Positions 46,908 through 60,174 of a stretch of DNA of 64,000 bases are shown here, piece after piece (the first letter of the stretch is position 1; the number at the start of each line of letters is the position of its first letter). This stretch comes from Symsagittifera roscoffensis (taxonomy: Eukaryota; Xenacoelomorpha; Acoela; Convolutidae). The notes beneath the pieces are model-generated. The model did not search any database. It was not told where the DNA came from and worked only from the letters and a program-made list of their open reading frames with translations. The position numbers and the translations under genes were made by a program. Location of the stretch: the NCBI RefSeq assembly GCF_963678635.1, contig NC_087063.1, forward strand, positions 29,462,599 to 29,526,598, written 5' to 3'.

Positions 46908-47618
46908 TTGGAACTCCTTCATAATTACTACATTGGACCTGTTAATAATAATACACAAACTACACAAGAAGTAAACGAAATTAACACGGTAATTAAACCT
47001 AATAAAAATGATGAAACACAATGCTCAAACACAAAACATATTTATCAAAATATACAAAAAGAACAACCAAAAGAAAAAATTTGGACAATCCCATTTCTCT
47101 TAGAGAGTCCAAGAAGTAAAGAAGTTCAACCACCAGATCTTGAAATTGATTTTTTAATCGACTCAGGAGCAGAATCAAATATGATTAAAATTCCCACATG
47201 GAACGAAATTAAGACACTACACCCGGATTTAACACCTCTTGAAAAATCTAAAAAATTGCCAACAGCACAAGGATCAGCATTAGTTAACTATGGAAAAATC
47301 CAATTATTCCTCCTTCCCACAAGAACAATGGAACAAAGCAAGATTTCGAACAAGCCGTTTAAACAAACATATCTTTTTACTGATATTAAGCACAATATCA
47401 TTGGCATACCATTTATTACTAAATATATACCAACAATAAATATCTTAAATAGTAAAATCCATATCAAAGACAAATATACAAAAACAAAAAACACAGCTTT
47501 AACATTCTTCCAAAGATTAAACAAACAACCACCATTTTTCTCAAAATTTTACCCCATTTACAATCAAAAACGGAAACAACTGAAACCACTATCAGAAATA
47601 TATATAATTTTTCAATAA
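46908..47618 (+). mobile_element. Aspartic protease region of the retroelement
   Basis: FLIDSGAESNMI near 47150 is the active-site motif of retroviral-type aspartic proteases, and IIGIPFI further on fits the second conserved element of these enzymes. It stands between gag and reverse transcriptase, the normal order. Confidence 0.75.
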
Positions 47619-48089
47619 AACAAGTTCATCAGTATGACAAAAGTCAAAACAAACAACAACTTTTTATGTCAGACTTCGAATTTAAACCTATTCACAAATT
47701 CTTCAAACTTACAATCTCATGCATAAAATACTCAAAAAACACGAATTCCTCTTATTATTACATTACACGTGTATAACAATACACCATATCAAATAACATT
47801 ACCCTTAGGACTTTTAGGATATTGCGAAACAAATGCTACAATTTCACCTATAATTGAAGTAGCCTATCGAGTAAATAATATATTACAACTATTAGATATA
47901 TTATCTACAAATCTTATCTACAATCAACAATTCTTAACGAAGATTTATCCATAAGCAATATAATAAATAATCAACAAAGAAACACAGATTATTTCACAAA
48001 AACACCATATTTTAAACCGACATTTAATATAACAAATTACACAAAAGAACAACAAAAATTTTAAGAATGTTTAATTTTTAACACTCACA

Positions 48090-49510
48090 AATCACACAAG
48101 ATGAATTTGACAATTTAGCAAAACAACTGTTAAAATATTCAACAGTCTACGCAACATCAGAATTTGACGTTGGAAAAATCATTTCATCACTACATCTCCC
48201 ATTAAAACCTGACGCAGTTTTCAAAAAACAAAGAGCAAGTAAAGTACCGATTCACTTACACGACAAGGTAAATAGATTACTTGATATTTTAGAACAGTAC
48301 GAAATTATCTCACCGGTAAATAAAGAAGAACAACCAAAAGGAAACACCTTCTTTAACCCTGTTCTCATTCTAGCAAAAGGTGAATCACTAAAAATAGTTT
48401 TAGACGCTAGATACCTCAATTCACTTATTGACGAATCAAAATGCAATTGGCCTATTGAACCAATACAAGTTATCTAACAAAGATAAATGGTAAATACTTC
48501 ACAACCGCAGATATGAATAGTGCATATAATCAAATTCCACTAGATGAACAATCATGACGCTTAACACAATTTGTTATTGGAAATCAACAATATGAATTTA
48601 ATCGCTTATTCAATGGAATATCCATAGGACCAGCAGCTTTTTCAGCTTTCATGAGTAAAATTTTTAGACCAATAAGTCTCAAGAAAAATGCAATCACCTA
48701 TTTAGACGATGTTTTTATGCAATCACAAACCAAAGACGAAATGTTTAAAGTTTTAGAAAAATATCATAAAATACTTCAGAACGAAAATCTGAAAGCAGCC
48801 CCCGATAAATCACACTTCTTTTTAACACGCGTAAAATTTTTAGGACATAATTTTGAACGAAACACTATCACTCCATTAAAATCACGCATTGATGCAATCC
48901 AAAAACTTCAACCACCTAAAAACTAAAAAGAAAATCCAAGAATTCCTCGGAATGTTAAATTTCTTAAGTAAATACGTTTACAAAATGCAATTATACTTAA
49001 GACTTTTCTACAACATCCTCAGACAACAAAATAATTTTGAATGGACCACTGAACATCAAACACGATTTGAAGAAATTAACAAGTTTTTGACAGAACAAAT
49101 TTCAAACACAATTCCAGATCCAAATCAACCATTCTATGCATTGTGCGATGCTTCAAATTTCGGCATCGGCGCAGCATTGCTACAATCACATAATGAAACA
49201 AATAAAATGAATCTTATATCAGCAAATTCACGATTATTTACACAAGCAGAGCTACGACTCTCAACTCTAATGAGAGAATGTACAGCTATAATTTATACAC
49301 TTACAGAATACGAATTTCTGATACTTGGATCAAAACACCCAACAGTTCTATTTACAGATCATAAACCAATTGTATTTCTCTTTGCACAAAAATCAAATCC
49401 AAATCATAGAGTTTATAGATTTCAATTAATTCTAATGAAATTCCCAAACTTACATATAGTTTGGACAGCAGGAAAAAACCTTGCCTTACCAGATACATTA
49501 AGCAGAAATA
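48090..49510 (+). mobile_element. Reverse transcriptase and RNase H region of the retroelement
   Basis: Recognisable landmarks are VLDARYLNSLID, TADMNSAYNQIPL, FNGISIGPAAFSAFM and the catalytic YLDD box at 48699-48710, followed by KFLGHNF. The RNase H part shows LCDASNFGIGAALLQ, ECTAIIYTLTEYEFLI and FTDHKPI. Domain order and motifs place it in the Ty3/gypsy class. Fossil condition. Confidence 0.8.
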
Positions 49511-49899
49511 CGCCACCTGAATTACTTACACGAAAAACTACAGTTGAAATACCACAGAATATTAAATTCTATCTCGCAAAAAATGAAACATCACCCCAAT
49601 TAGAATGCAAATACGCAGTTAAAACTGACATTGATCAATCACAAATAAATAATCTACAACATTTTCCACTCTACTTAGATTGCCAAAATAATCACTACAA
49701 AGTTGATTTACTAGGCACATCAACTTTCAGACCAATTCCATACTCACAATGGATAAAAAATAATACTCAACAAAAGAAAATAAAACAACAATTGCATAAA
49801 AAAGACGTTTTTCCATTAATTGAAAAATAAAACTTGACCGATAAAATAAATTTATCAGGACCACAAACAAATGATTGAAAATACACAATAAATCAAGTT

Positions 49900-51373
49900 T
49901 TTGACCTCCATGACCCACTTGAATCAATTCTCCTATCAAAACTCGAAATTGACAATATTTTTTCTCCCCCCAACAGATAAAATTACACTTGAACTTTTAA
50001 AACAATATCAAAACCTCGATCCAGTAATAAGACAACTAAAATCATGGCACAAATACAAAACTAAGCCCATAAAAGCTGATACCATAATTTTAGGAAACAA
50101 AACACTTCTCCGATATTTCAGAAATTTCAACAATACAACAATTAATGAAAACACAGATCTTTTAGAATATCAATTAAATGATACTAGAGTTCACTGTTTA
50201 CCTTTAAGTATGATACTAATAGCTTTTAACATCTCCCATACACAAAATACAAAGGGACACTCTGGATCAGAAAAAACATACTCGAACTTTACACAAAATG
50301 TTTACTTTCCAAATGCACCAATTTGGATAAAACTATTATGCAATGATTGTATAATATGTCAATTGAACAAACCCTATCCAAATCAGAAACAAATAGCACA
50401 AAAACAAGATTTTAAAGGAAAAAGTTTATAATTCAACCATAGAATTTCATTCGACACAAAAGGACCAATTTCATCATCCTCAGAAGGAAACTCCTACATT
50501 ATGGTCATTGTTGATGCATTCACACAATATTTAGCACTCAACCCAGTACCACATAGTAATGCTTATTATGCTTACACAACACTTTATGAACATTGGATAG
50601 CAAAATTCGGATTATCCGAAATCCTAGTTACAGACAACGGTACAGAATTTATTAATAATGAAATAATCACACTATGCCACTTATACAACATCAAACATAA
50701 ACCACGTACATCTCATGCACCTTGGACAAACGGTTTAGTCGAAGGTATGAACCACTCACTACAAGAATATCTCAGATGTATTATTAATGGAAATGAGTCA
50801 CGATACACAGAATGGTCAGCAGATGTAAACTTATTTCCCTTATCATATAATTCACAAATTACGACAACTTTAGGAATGTCACCATATGAAATGGTTTTTA
50901 ATCAAAAGCCACGAAAACCAATTATGTTTACAGCAAATGCACATAAAAATGCACAAGGTTATTGCCAACCAAAGAAAGATTCAATTTGTTATAACCTACC
51001 TACACACACACATGATGAAGATCATTTTCATCATCCACAAATTCTTAAATTAGCCTCCGGCACACATACCGAATGGATTTTAAATAGAGATAAAAAACAC
51101 AATAAAATGTACCAAAAAGTAACAAAGAAATTGTTAGAAAAGCAAAACATTAACAACCAAATTAATTCACGCTTTACACCAGCCACAGATTTAAAATTTG
51201 GAACATTTGTTTTAATACCTAACTTTATTACACAAAAAGGAATTTCTAAAAAATTACAACCAATTCGAAAAGGACCATACCAAATAATTGCCAAACCCAC
51301 TGACGTAACGTATAAAATCACAGATTCAACCAAAAAAGAAATTGTTCAACATCGTAACAATTTATTACCTTAG
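49900..51373 (+). mobile_element. Integrase region of the retroelement
   Basis: An N-terminal zinc finger of HHCC type is seen (GHSG and CNDCIIC). Then come VDAFTQYLAL, VTDNGTEF and LVEGMNHSLQEYL, the three acidic positions of the catalytic core. The C-terminal part, with KGPYQIIAKPTDVTYKI, resembles the usual integrase tail fold. Integrase after RNase H is the Ty3/gypsy order. Confidence 0.8.
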
Positions 51374-51399
51374 TACCCAAAAGAATACGCATTACGTGA

Positions 51400-53900
51400 A
51401 TTAACTCAATTATTTTCTTTTACAGGTTTAAAAGTTATTCAAAATCATACAGAAAAAGAAACAAATGAACAAGACAACGTTCATCATGAAAAACAAAATC
51501 AAAAACAAACCACATTTCAGAACAATACATAAACGCCAGACCCCAAAAATATCTCAAAAAGAAAGAAAAAACAGAAAAATGATAGAAAAAATTTTACCAC
51601 AAGAACAAGTAGAAAAATCAGAACACAGAGAATTATCACGACTTAGAAATCAACCACGCAAAAATTACAAAACATTCATCCAACAATCTAAAATATTAAA
51701 GAAAGATGAATTTCAAAAACAACTTTGATTTTAAAAATTGAAAATTTTTTTACTTTTAAATCATTTTGAACTTTCATATTTTCGAGATAACATGCTTAAG
51801 CATACGCAACAATTTTAGTTCAAATTCAGCCAATAGGATTCATTCAAATCCGTCAGCTTCTATATCTCTACCACCAACCTATTAGCCGATAGATATTAAA
51901 CTCCAGGCATATCTATAACTATAACTTTACAACCTCCAGGTCAAAAATAAGCAACCCGCTAAAATTTGACAACTAAAATAAATACCACCACACTTTTACA
52001 ACCCTCCCCTATCTAATAACGCAAAGATCAACATTATGTTCCCAACTCAGACCTCAAAAACCCTCTAACCAAAAATGGCGAATTAGCCTAAAATCAAAAA
52101 GGACCATAATCATTTTGCCTAAAGTACAAATATTTCAAAAATACCCCAGATTATCAACCAAATAAAAACAAAGCTAAAAAGACCTCCCAAACACCATAAA
52201 ATTAGCCCAAAAACAACTTTTCACAAAACTCAACCCACTTGTCAAAAAACCAATAAATAATCCGACCACACTTGAATCTCGCCCCAAACAACAAAAAAAA
52301 TTCGACGAACGAATCATTTCTTAAATGTTTTTCTCTCAAACAGTCAATATCTTAAAAAATATAATCTTAAATCTTCTCATAAAATTTTTTAATCTTTTTA
52401 AACTTTCGCTAATATTTTTTTTGATACTTTTGAAGCTTTAATAATCATTCTAATAATTTTTTGCATTTTTTTTTCAATTTTCTACTCCCTATTTGAAATA
52501 TATCTCCAACTTTCCCAAATCATTGACCACATTCACAGGTACGATAAATCAAAGTCTATTTAAATGATACGAACATTTTTTAGTAGAACAGATATTTTTT
52601 TACTATTTGTAATTTTTATCGCATTTTTATCATCCCTAATCATGACAATGTGCAAATGTGTAAAAAAGGCAATAATCACATTCGCTTTAGCAACAATACT
52701 TCTAATTCTTTTCATCGAAGAAAATTACAACAAACCTAAATCTTCGCACTAGAAAAAATTTAATTGGACACATTTCCAAAACTGCTAACCAACCACCACA
52801 ACATCAGTCTTCACCGACATCCTCTCAAGAAAACCCAGTCATACCCAAAACTACTGAAAACCCCCAAACATCCACATGAATTTCTTTCAAAGATAACCCG
52901 TACACTTTCGAAGAACGACACGCTCGCTTATCTGAACCACTAGAACCAGTTCAGCGACAAGAACCCCTAAGTGAACCAACATATAATTTATACCCCCCAT
53001 TACCACAAGATTTAAACAGAATAAGAAACATTAGTCAAAATCAAAATACAGTCGAAATAAATAGACAAATTATACATCCACGAAGAAATAGAAATTTTCA
53101 AACCCCCAGAGTTCATTTCGATATACCACAATCACCAACACCAACTTCTTCAGAAAGTTTAAGTAGTACATTACCAGAAACTCCCCCACTCCTTTCACAA
53201 TGCAGCACCTCAAGTATACCCTCAGACTACTTAGGTTCAACACCAACATCTTAGCAAATACGTGAAAATCCCTGTAACCCTCCCAATTCCAACGCACGAC
53301 TACCATATTGGGCAACACACTCGAATACACAAGGTGAACTAAACTTGGTAAAAGATCCAATAGATATTTCTTCTGATACAACACTATCATCACTACCAGA
53401 AACGTTATCACTCCCGTCAACACCATCATTAAGTCAAATCTCACCGACATTTTTCCCTTTAAATTTTCCAAATAACCTCGACGCCAGATATCGAGAACAA
53501 TTATCATCAAATACCCCTTTACGATTAGATTGGAACACATTCGTAGCACCTCCTCCATTATTTGGACAATATCAAGAAAGTAACCGACTCCACAGTTGGG
53601 CACTCAATAGATCACAATATAGACAAAATATCCACGAAGATATTCGAGAACACAATATTCAAATAATTCAACAAAATAGTCTCCAATTAAAATTTGAAAT
53701 CACGATCAAACTTAATAATATTGTTCAACACCCCTATTCAATAAATCCACCAAATATAACAGCTCAATCGCTACCACCACCATTTATCACCACTGAAGTA
53801 ATATACAAATACGATAGATATACGAAAAACACAATTGGTTACATAAAATTTTACAACTCATACTCAGGATTATCATACACATGTATATTCTAAAAATATT
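51400..53900 (+). mobile_element. Region between integrase and envelope-like part
   Basis: Contains a Lys/Arg/Gln-rich tail frame (51465-51728), about 800 bases of A-rich DNA without long frames, a short hydrophobic frame (52564-52752) with two likely membrane segments, and a Pro/Ser-rich frame (53345-53893). None can be assigned. A subgenomic or spliced message for the downstream part would be usual in envelope-bearing elements. Confidence 0.4.
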
Positions 53901-53939
53901 AACATTTCAACACATCCTTTTTTAATATTTTCCGACCAA

Positions 53940-55740
53940 AACACAAATCCTTCTTCTCGCACAGGACCCCAGGATTTATTAGTAACACAATATGATTGTG
54001 AAGAAAACGAACACAAAACACTACACAAATATGCAATAAATCAAGTATCACAATGCAAAACAGAACCACAAGCTATAGAAACTACAAATGTATCAGTAAC
54101 ATTGTACTCAAAAGCCCGAGCAACAACAGTCACAGGATATAAATTTACAGCAACATTTTCCGAAAAGAAAGTACATTGTTCACAAGTTTCCAACGGAAAT
54201 ATGAACCGACTTGATCACGAATCATTTTACCAGAGTAATATTGAAAGACTTTTACACCTAAACCCCGACGATTGTAAAAACGAAATACTCAGACTAAATC
54301 TAACAAAAAATAAAAACACAGACGGAAAAATAGTTAATTTTCAAGTCTTTGCCGATTCTGTACATCAAGCAGAACTTGAACGATATCAAGGACATATTAA
54401 ATTAGACGAAAAATATCCATATAACGGCGCACACGGAAGATTGACTTATGACATACACGATAAACACTGGATACCACACATTGGAATAAATGACCCTTCA
54501 AACTGCAAAGCAGACACAAAAATTAAAGGATATCAAGAAATAATGTTTTTGCATGTAATCACGAAATATCACGAAACAGAATTTGCATGTAAATATAGCA
54601 ATCCACTTTATAAAACACAATACTCTGAAATACTTGTCGAATACGAAAAAAGTTTCGACATGACTACTGGAAAAATAAAATTTGACCCTTATGTCACAAG
54701 TCACCCCATTAACGAAGGAACATCATACGTCCCAGTTAACTTTCATAAAAGCAAAAGTCAACCTGGTGGAAAACTAAAACCATATGACAGTAAAAGCACG
54801 CGTTTACAAGAATTATCACTAATGAGTAGCACCTATTTTGGTAATATTCATTATGATATCCACTTAGACATGAAATTAGACTACCCTTTCTGAATTAGAA
54901 ACACTCCATCAACTATGCGAATTAGAACGAACACAAATCTTACAATCACTCGCATTAGCAGTACTAAAAATACCTTACGCAGGATACTTATTATCAGGAA
55001 ACAGATCAACTTTTTTATCACCATTATATGGTTTCGTAGATAAACGTTGTTATAAAAGAATCCCTATATTCTATAAATATAAAGTACATTTTGTCGACAC
55101 ACTTTCCAGACGAACATATTTTTGGGATACCGCAGTCCCATGTGGATCAAAAAATAGCCACAATGTCGTACAATTAAACCCTGACGAAGATAAATACTAC
55201 CTACTTACACCGTATCCTACATTAATGCAACCACTCAAAAAGTTTTCACCCGAAAGCATCAGAGCTATCGCCCGTAATCCAAATATTGATTCACAATCAA
55301 TTGGAATATGTTCTAAATCTGATATAACACACCTCCATTAGATCAGGAATTATTAACACAAATGGACACAATACAACGCCAATCAATCGACCAGAATTTA
55401 AGAAAACTTGCTGAAACCGCAGGATTTGCAGATATTTATACACAAGACTACAGCGGATATTTTAAAAATATCAAAGACTACATATATTTAAACGGTGAAA
55501 AATTTAGACCACAGGATATTTCACCTAAAAAAAATTTTCAGTTTTGTCACCCTAAAGAACGAAATTCTAGCTTTTTTAGGATGGCCCTATTAAATCTTAG
55601 AAAAATTAACTATCTTATACGCCATGTTTAACTTTATAGGATTTCTTTTCTCACTGTTAAAAGGAATCTATAACACATGCGCTATGCACACACAAGTAAA
55701 CCGACAAGCAAGCGTAGCACGTATACTATTTGCATAATTT
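53940..55740 (+). mobile_element. Envelope-like glycoprotein region of the retroelement
   Basis: The region opens with QYDCEENEHKTL and then spaced Cys residues (VSQCKTE, VHCSQ), continues with FACKYSN and LHQLCELERTQIL, and has a Cys-bearing DKRCYKRIPIFYKY segment. A hydrophobic segment, FIGFLFSLL, near 55630 may be the membrane anchor. This order of a YDC opening, Cys pairs and a C-x-LER-like helix recalls the glycoproteins of chuvirus-like RNA viruses and of the LTR elements that have taken them up. That match is from memory and uncertain. Fossil condition. Confidence 0.5.
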
Positions 55741-56320
55741 TTTGGAATTTTTTCATCGTCAATTAACAAAATACTTCTAGATGCACAAATAAAAGAATAC
55801 AATACAAAAATATCCACAAGACCAAATACATATAACGAAGAACATAATAATGTAGATACAACACCTACAGCACCACAGATATCTACCCTACTACAAAACC
55901 ATCCATTATCATTAGATCCCCAAAATTTTCGAAATCTAGCAATCACAAATAACCCAAATTTTAGACCAAATGCAACACAAGGTACAAAGTCCCATCCAAC
56001 ACATAATGACACATCATTCACAAAATGAAAATACATATGAACAAATTATAGAACAACCTCACATCACCACTTTTCAGTCTCAAAATAATCATTTTTTTAG
56101 CCCACGATAAGCCGACAACTTGGATCCCTCCATCGCTCAAATTCCCACCCAGCCAACCTACAAACTCAAATCCCAATAATCCCACTTTTTGCTTTCCCAA
56201 CACCCGATTTTCCAAAAATTAATATATCATCAAGCACGAATTCTGATACTAACTCAGATATTTCAATTTTTCATACTATCTCACAATTTAATAACGCAAA
56301 TGTAGAAACCCCCGACGAAT

Positions 56321-57895
56321 TTGCAGAATCCGAACCATCTCCCTCTACCCAGACCCAGACCAACTCCTCAATTTTTTCGAAACCCCCTTTTCAACCCATC
56401 CTTTTTCACTCTTTCTTATGCTTCCCAAGTAACCCCAACCTATTCTCCATTTCATTCCGACAGATCACAAAATAACTCCCCAGATAACATCCAAATTTCC
56501 ACAGAACTCGAAAATTTTATAACTTTACAACAACAATTAATACACTCCAACACCCTTACAATACAGCAAATATCATCTACAATAACATCCTCAAACCCAC
56601 CAACTCCTACACCCTCTTCAGCTTACACTCCATCATTAGCACAATCATCCACATCCACCGAAACACCTACCAGTACTAACCGAGCTTATCGCACTTTTAA
56701 ACGAAAATTTCCAAATCACCCATTCTCAACCAAACCCGGAACAGCCCGCGAATATATAGATCACCCAGAACACATAAACACAAAAAATTTTCTCGAAATC
56801 ACATTACCCTCATTTCCACAATATACATTGAATACACCCACCATCGCTAACGATACACGCAATTTTGTTGATGAGCACGTTCTAATACCAACACTCCATT
56901 GGACAGCTTATTACCATTATACTAACCCCCTCTGCCTACCAGTAGCTAATACTACTGACAGTATCGAGAAAAATAAAAACATGTTATATAGAATAACCAC
57001 AACACTAACACCTCGACAATTTACTTATGTTGGATATAAAAAATTATTAAAAACATTCACCGCACCCCGAGCTAACGATTTTGCAATAGAATACTACGAT
57101 CATAATATCATCCGCCCTAATCACGAACAATTTTTAGATGAAGACCGCTTCGCAAACCCGCAACTAACAGAAAATTTTTTCATCAAAACATCATACCTAT
57201 TTACACTTAACATTTTTGATAGAAAGCGTGATCAAATTAGTTCCAAATCATTAGTCGATATTCAAGCATATGAAAGCTTCTATGATAAATTTCAGTTATT
57301 TTCACTAACCTTTCACTTTCTTTTACCACAGGAACGCGATTTGCCCTGTTCCCACGATCTTATGTTACGCACTAAGCAAACGCACACATATACATATTAT
57401 CGTTTTGTACAAAATCATTTTGATTTGCGCACTCCATCAAGGGAACCTCACCATCGTTTTCAGTTTTTTAACTCAAAATACACGTCACCATTTTTTCTAA
57501 ATTTTACATATTGCATTAAAGATACTAACCTACACGGCATCCTCCTCAACTATAACCCAGTTTCCCAAATGTATATATTTTGTCCCATCACGAAGACATT
57601 CAACGCCGAAGAATCAAGACCCTTCCTTATCCCGCATGAATTTATCACACCTATTAAAATACCCATATTAGAATTCATTCACAATACAAAATATAACCAT
57701 AAAATATATAACCTCATCCAAAACACACCTTACGAGTTTGCAGTAGGCACAGAAGAACTAAACACCATTAAGGCACTTCAACTGCTTTGGCCACTGCTAC
57801 AAACTAAAAACATCATACGCATACTAGCCAAATTATTAACAATATCGGACATGATTCACGACATCTTCCCCCACGGCTTTTTCCCAGAAGACTAA
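56321..57895 (+). CDS. Long 3' reading frame of the retroelement, unknown function
   Basis: A frame of 524 residues, the longest in the window, looks whole while the rest of the element is broken. Residues 1-130 are Pro/Ser/Thr/Asn-rich. From about 140 the protein becomes globular and aromatic-rich, with RTFKRKFPNHPF, HVLIPTLHWTAYYHYTNPL, NFFIKTSYLFTLNIF and TYYRFVQNHF, and ends HDIFPHGFFPED. No signal peptide, membrane span or catalytic motif is clear. The first ATG-like start is uncertain; the predicted start lies in a region open further upstream. Its A/C-rich codons match the rest of the element, so it is probably a native accessory protein of this lineage. Confidence 0.55.
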   Translation: MQNPNHLPLPRPRPTPQFFRNPLFNPSFFTLSYASQVTPTYSPFHSDRSQNNSPDNIQISTELENFITLQQQLIHSNTLTIQQISSTITSSNPPTPTPSSAYTPSLAQSSTSTETPTSTNRAYRTFKRKFPNHPFSTKPGTAREYIDHPEHINTKNFLEITLPSFPQYTLNTPTIANDTRNFVDEHVLIPTLHWTAYYHYTNPLCLPVANTTDSIEKNKNMLYRITTTLTPRQFTYVGYKKLLKTFTAPRANDFAIEYYDHNIIRPNHEQFLDEDRFANPQLTENFFIKTSYLFTLNIFDRKRDQISSKSLVDIQAYESFYDKFQLFSLTFHFLLPQERDLPCSHDLMLRTKQTHTYTYYRFVQNHFDLRTPSREPHHRFQFFNSKYTSPFFLNFTYCIKDTNLHGILLNYNPVSQMYIFCPITKTFNAEESRPFLIPHEFITPIKIPILEFIHNTKYNHKIYNLIQNTPYEFAVGTEELNTIKALQLLWPLLQTKNIIRILAKLLTISDMIHDIFPHGFFPED

Positions 57896-58734
57896 GGTAA
57901 CTATGAAATAAAATACTTTTAACTAATAAATTCAAATGTAAACTAATCATTTTTTATCATTGATTGATTTATTCTTTTAGTCTTCACATCACAATCATCT
58001 ACAAAACAGAAAAAAAAACAAATAAAAATACAAACTTATTATATTAAACTATATTCAAAAATTAATCTAAGCACTAAATAATGTTGTAAAATTCATACCC
58101 GTTGTATAATTTCATTTATAAATTATTTCCCTCGAAGCAGTAAAATTAAATACGATGAATATTTATAATTTTAAACTTCCCCAAAACGCATTAAATTTCA
58201 AATTCAATGCAAGAAATTCATAAAATGAGAAAACAGTAATAACCTTTTCAATATTTTCATTCATTCGCACAAGAATTCTATCCAAACTCGCACAGCTTGC
58301 CCATGAAGAATTGTTTAAATAATGATTTTAAGTTTCAAGCTTTCGCTATAAACAACTCTAACACACGATAACAAGTTTCAAACTTTCCTTAACCCGGTTG
58401 GAAAGGAATTATATACTAAACCAAACTAACCAACGCAGCTTACTAAACACCACAAATCATAAAATAACAGCATGACTAAGAAAAGAAAACCAACGTTACC
58501 CAAACCGGATTAACCCAGCTTAAAACTGGATAATTTATTCTTTTGAAGACTATTATAAAGTCTAAGAAAGAAATAATAAAACACAAAAAAGTCGCAAGAC
58601 AAACCCATACCAAAAACAATTTGATTTTTGAAAAAAAGGACACAACCAAAGTAACATAAGGAAGACCAACATAAAACCAAGATAAAACGTTATCAAAAAA
58701 CAGGACCTCTCAAAGAAACAGTATGCAATCATAC
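57896..58734. other. A-rich stretch after the retroelement frames
   Basis: No coding frame. It could contain the 3' untranslated region and a terminal repeat of the retroelement, but I find no match to the 42-kb side by eye. Confidence 0.4.
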
Positions 58735-58811
58735 TCCCACCTCTGGCCTAACCCACCAGAGAAGGACGTCCTGAGCTTGCTCTATAGCCGGCCTAACCCA
58801 CCGCGCTACAT
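58735..58811 (-). repeat. tRNA-like SINE fragment
   Basis: Read on the minus strand, GTAGCGCGGTGGGTTAGGCC resembles a tRNA A-box region, and the phrase GTGGGTTAGGCC occurs twice within 60 bp. No good B box. It directly abuts the first long direct repeat. Confidence 0.3.
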
Positions 58812-60174
58812 CCACGCTTTGTGACCACACTTCTATTTTTAATAAGAGGTACTCAAGGGTGACTAAACGGCTCATGACTAAAAAACCAAATTAACATAAA
58901 TTTATAAAATGTAAATCATACTTTGCAGTATATAGATCATACACAACAACAAAGACGAACATACACAGACTAGATGATCCCATCACACTCGCACAAAGGA
59001 ATGGCTAAACACAACCGACATGCCGTCCACGATCACGACTCAAAAGATTTAGAGTACGACTTGACTTCGCAGAAAAGGACTTCATTGAACTAGACCAATG
59101 ACCACCTCGATGCTCAAGTATACGTACAGATCCGAATTACAAGGCATCCCTTCCAAACACAATCTTCACGCCATTCCCAGACGAGGCTACACACAAAACA
59201 GTCCTCTACTAATACAGAAAAACCTGACATAGCAAACCATCTTGAAATCGGATTGATTTCATTGGGGATCACAGTCGTTGTCGAATGACGAAACAATAAC
59301 TTCGCATCCCTGATTCCAGCCTTCTGGAACGTTCTTCCTCAAGTGGAACCGGATAAGAAAATGATGTTCGCCAAATACCAACGTTCATCATCCATCCTTC
59401 AAATTGCAGAGAAGAAAGATAGTTCTAAAAAACTCTGTAAGCGCCGGATGGGTGGAACCTGATCTAAACTACATTTTATTATTGGATAAATTAGATATTT
59501 TACCACTGTAAAATATTTAATATTAACCAATCATAATCCATCCAACTAACAACCCACTTATTTGTAAGTGCTGATAATACTTGTAATTTCAGCACCAGAG
59601 AGATTTGAATTTAACTTAGAATTTAGTTGCTTCTCCAAGAGAACTTCAGCTGCCGCAATAAGCCAGTATACTCTAGATCTATTGAGCCTAGCAGAGACTA
59701 GTTAAACACCCTGAGACTAGTAGATATAAGAGTAAGATTAGGATCGGTATTAGACTAAGAAGTTGCACGAATCTATCAGGTCGAAAATAAGATAGCGTGA
59801 CGAGCAGATGGTGTACCCTATCCGAAATTACTCTATGAGTTAACCAAAAGGATCTAACTCATTTCTTTCAAAGTATGTAAAGAAAACCTAATGGAGAGAA
59901 AAACTGGAGATGTTTTTTTTCCGAATGTGCTAATGTTGAGTAACCATCACGACTCATTATGCTCACTTGTTCCTTTCGTTCGACAATTTCTTAATAGTTT
60001 TACGTCTAAGTATTTTGCAAGCGCTTGGTATAATTGCACCAGGGAAGCAGAAATCAAAAGAACCGAAAACAAGTTAGGTTAAAACAAAAGCGATTGATGT
60101 CTGTCGAAAGCCACATGAAATTCACAACAAATGAGAGTCTATGGAACAGAGGGAAAATATACTACAGCATATTC
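58812..60174 (+). repeat. Long direct repeat, copy 1
   Basis: Begins CCACGCTTTGTGACCACAC and ends CTACAGCATATTC. It matches 60920-62353 closely throughout (a few per cent differences by eye) but lacks about 50 bp near its start and about 20 bp near its end. Each copy holds a 60-codon minus-strand frame (here 59114-59296) containing STTTVIPNEINPIS. The plus strand is A/C-rich. It could be a terminal repeat of an LTR-type element or a tandem duplication. Confidence 0.85.

Larger units (their letters stand above)
42260..57895 (+). mobile_element. Fossil LTR-class retroelement, Ty3/gypsy type, with envelope-like region
   Basis: Parts in order: a candidate promoter (TATATAAAT near 42267), a leader with repeated phrases, two or more unassigned 5' frames, gag (about 44.9-46.1 kb), a basic Ser/Arg/Asn-rich part, protease (about 47.1 kb), reverse transcriptase and RNase H (about 48.1-49.5 kb), integrase (about 49.9-51.4 kb), an envelope-like region (about 53.9-55.7 kb) and a long 3' frame. 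The plus strand is rich in A and C. The element is broken, by my rough count in ten to twenty places, while its 3' frame looks whole. I could not recognise paired terminal repeats, a primer-binding site or a target duplication, so the ends given are approximate. Age cannot be read from LTR divergence; the damage suggests a middle-aged to old copy. Confidence 0.8.
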
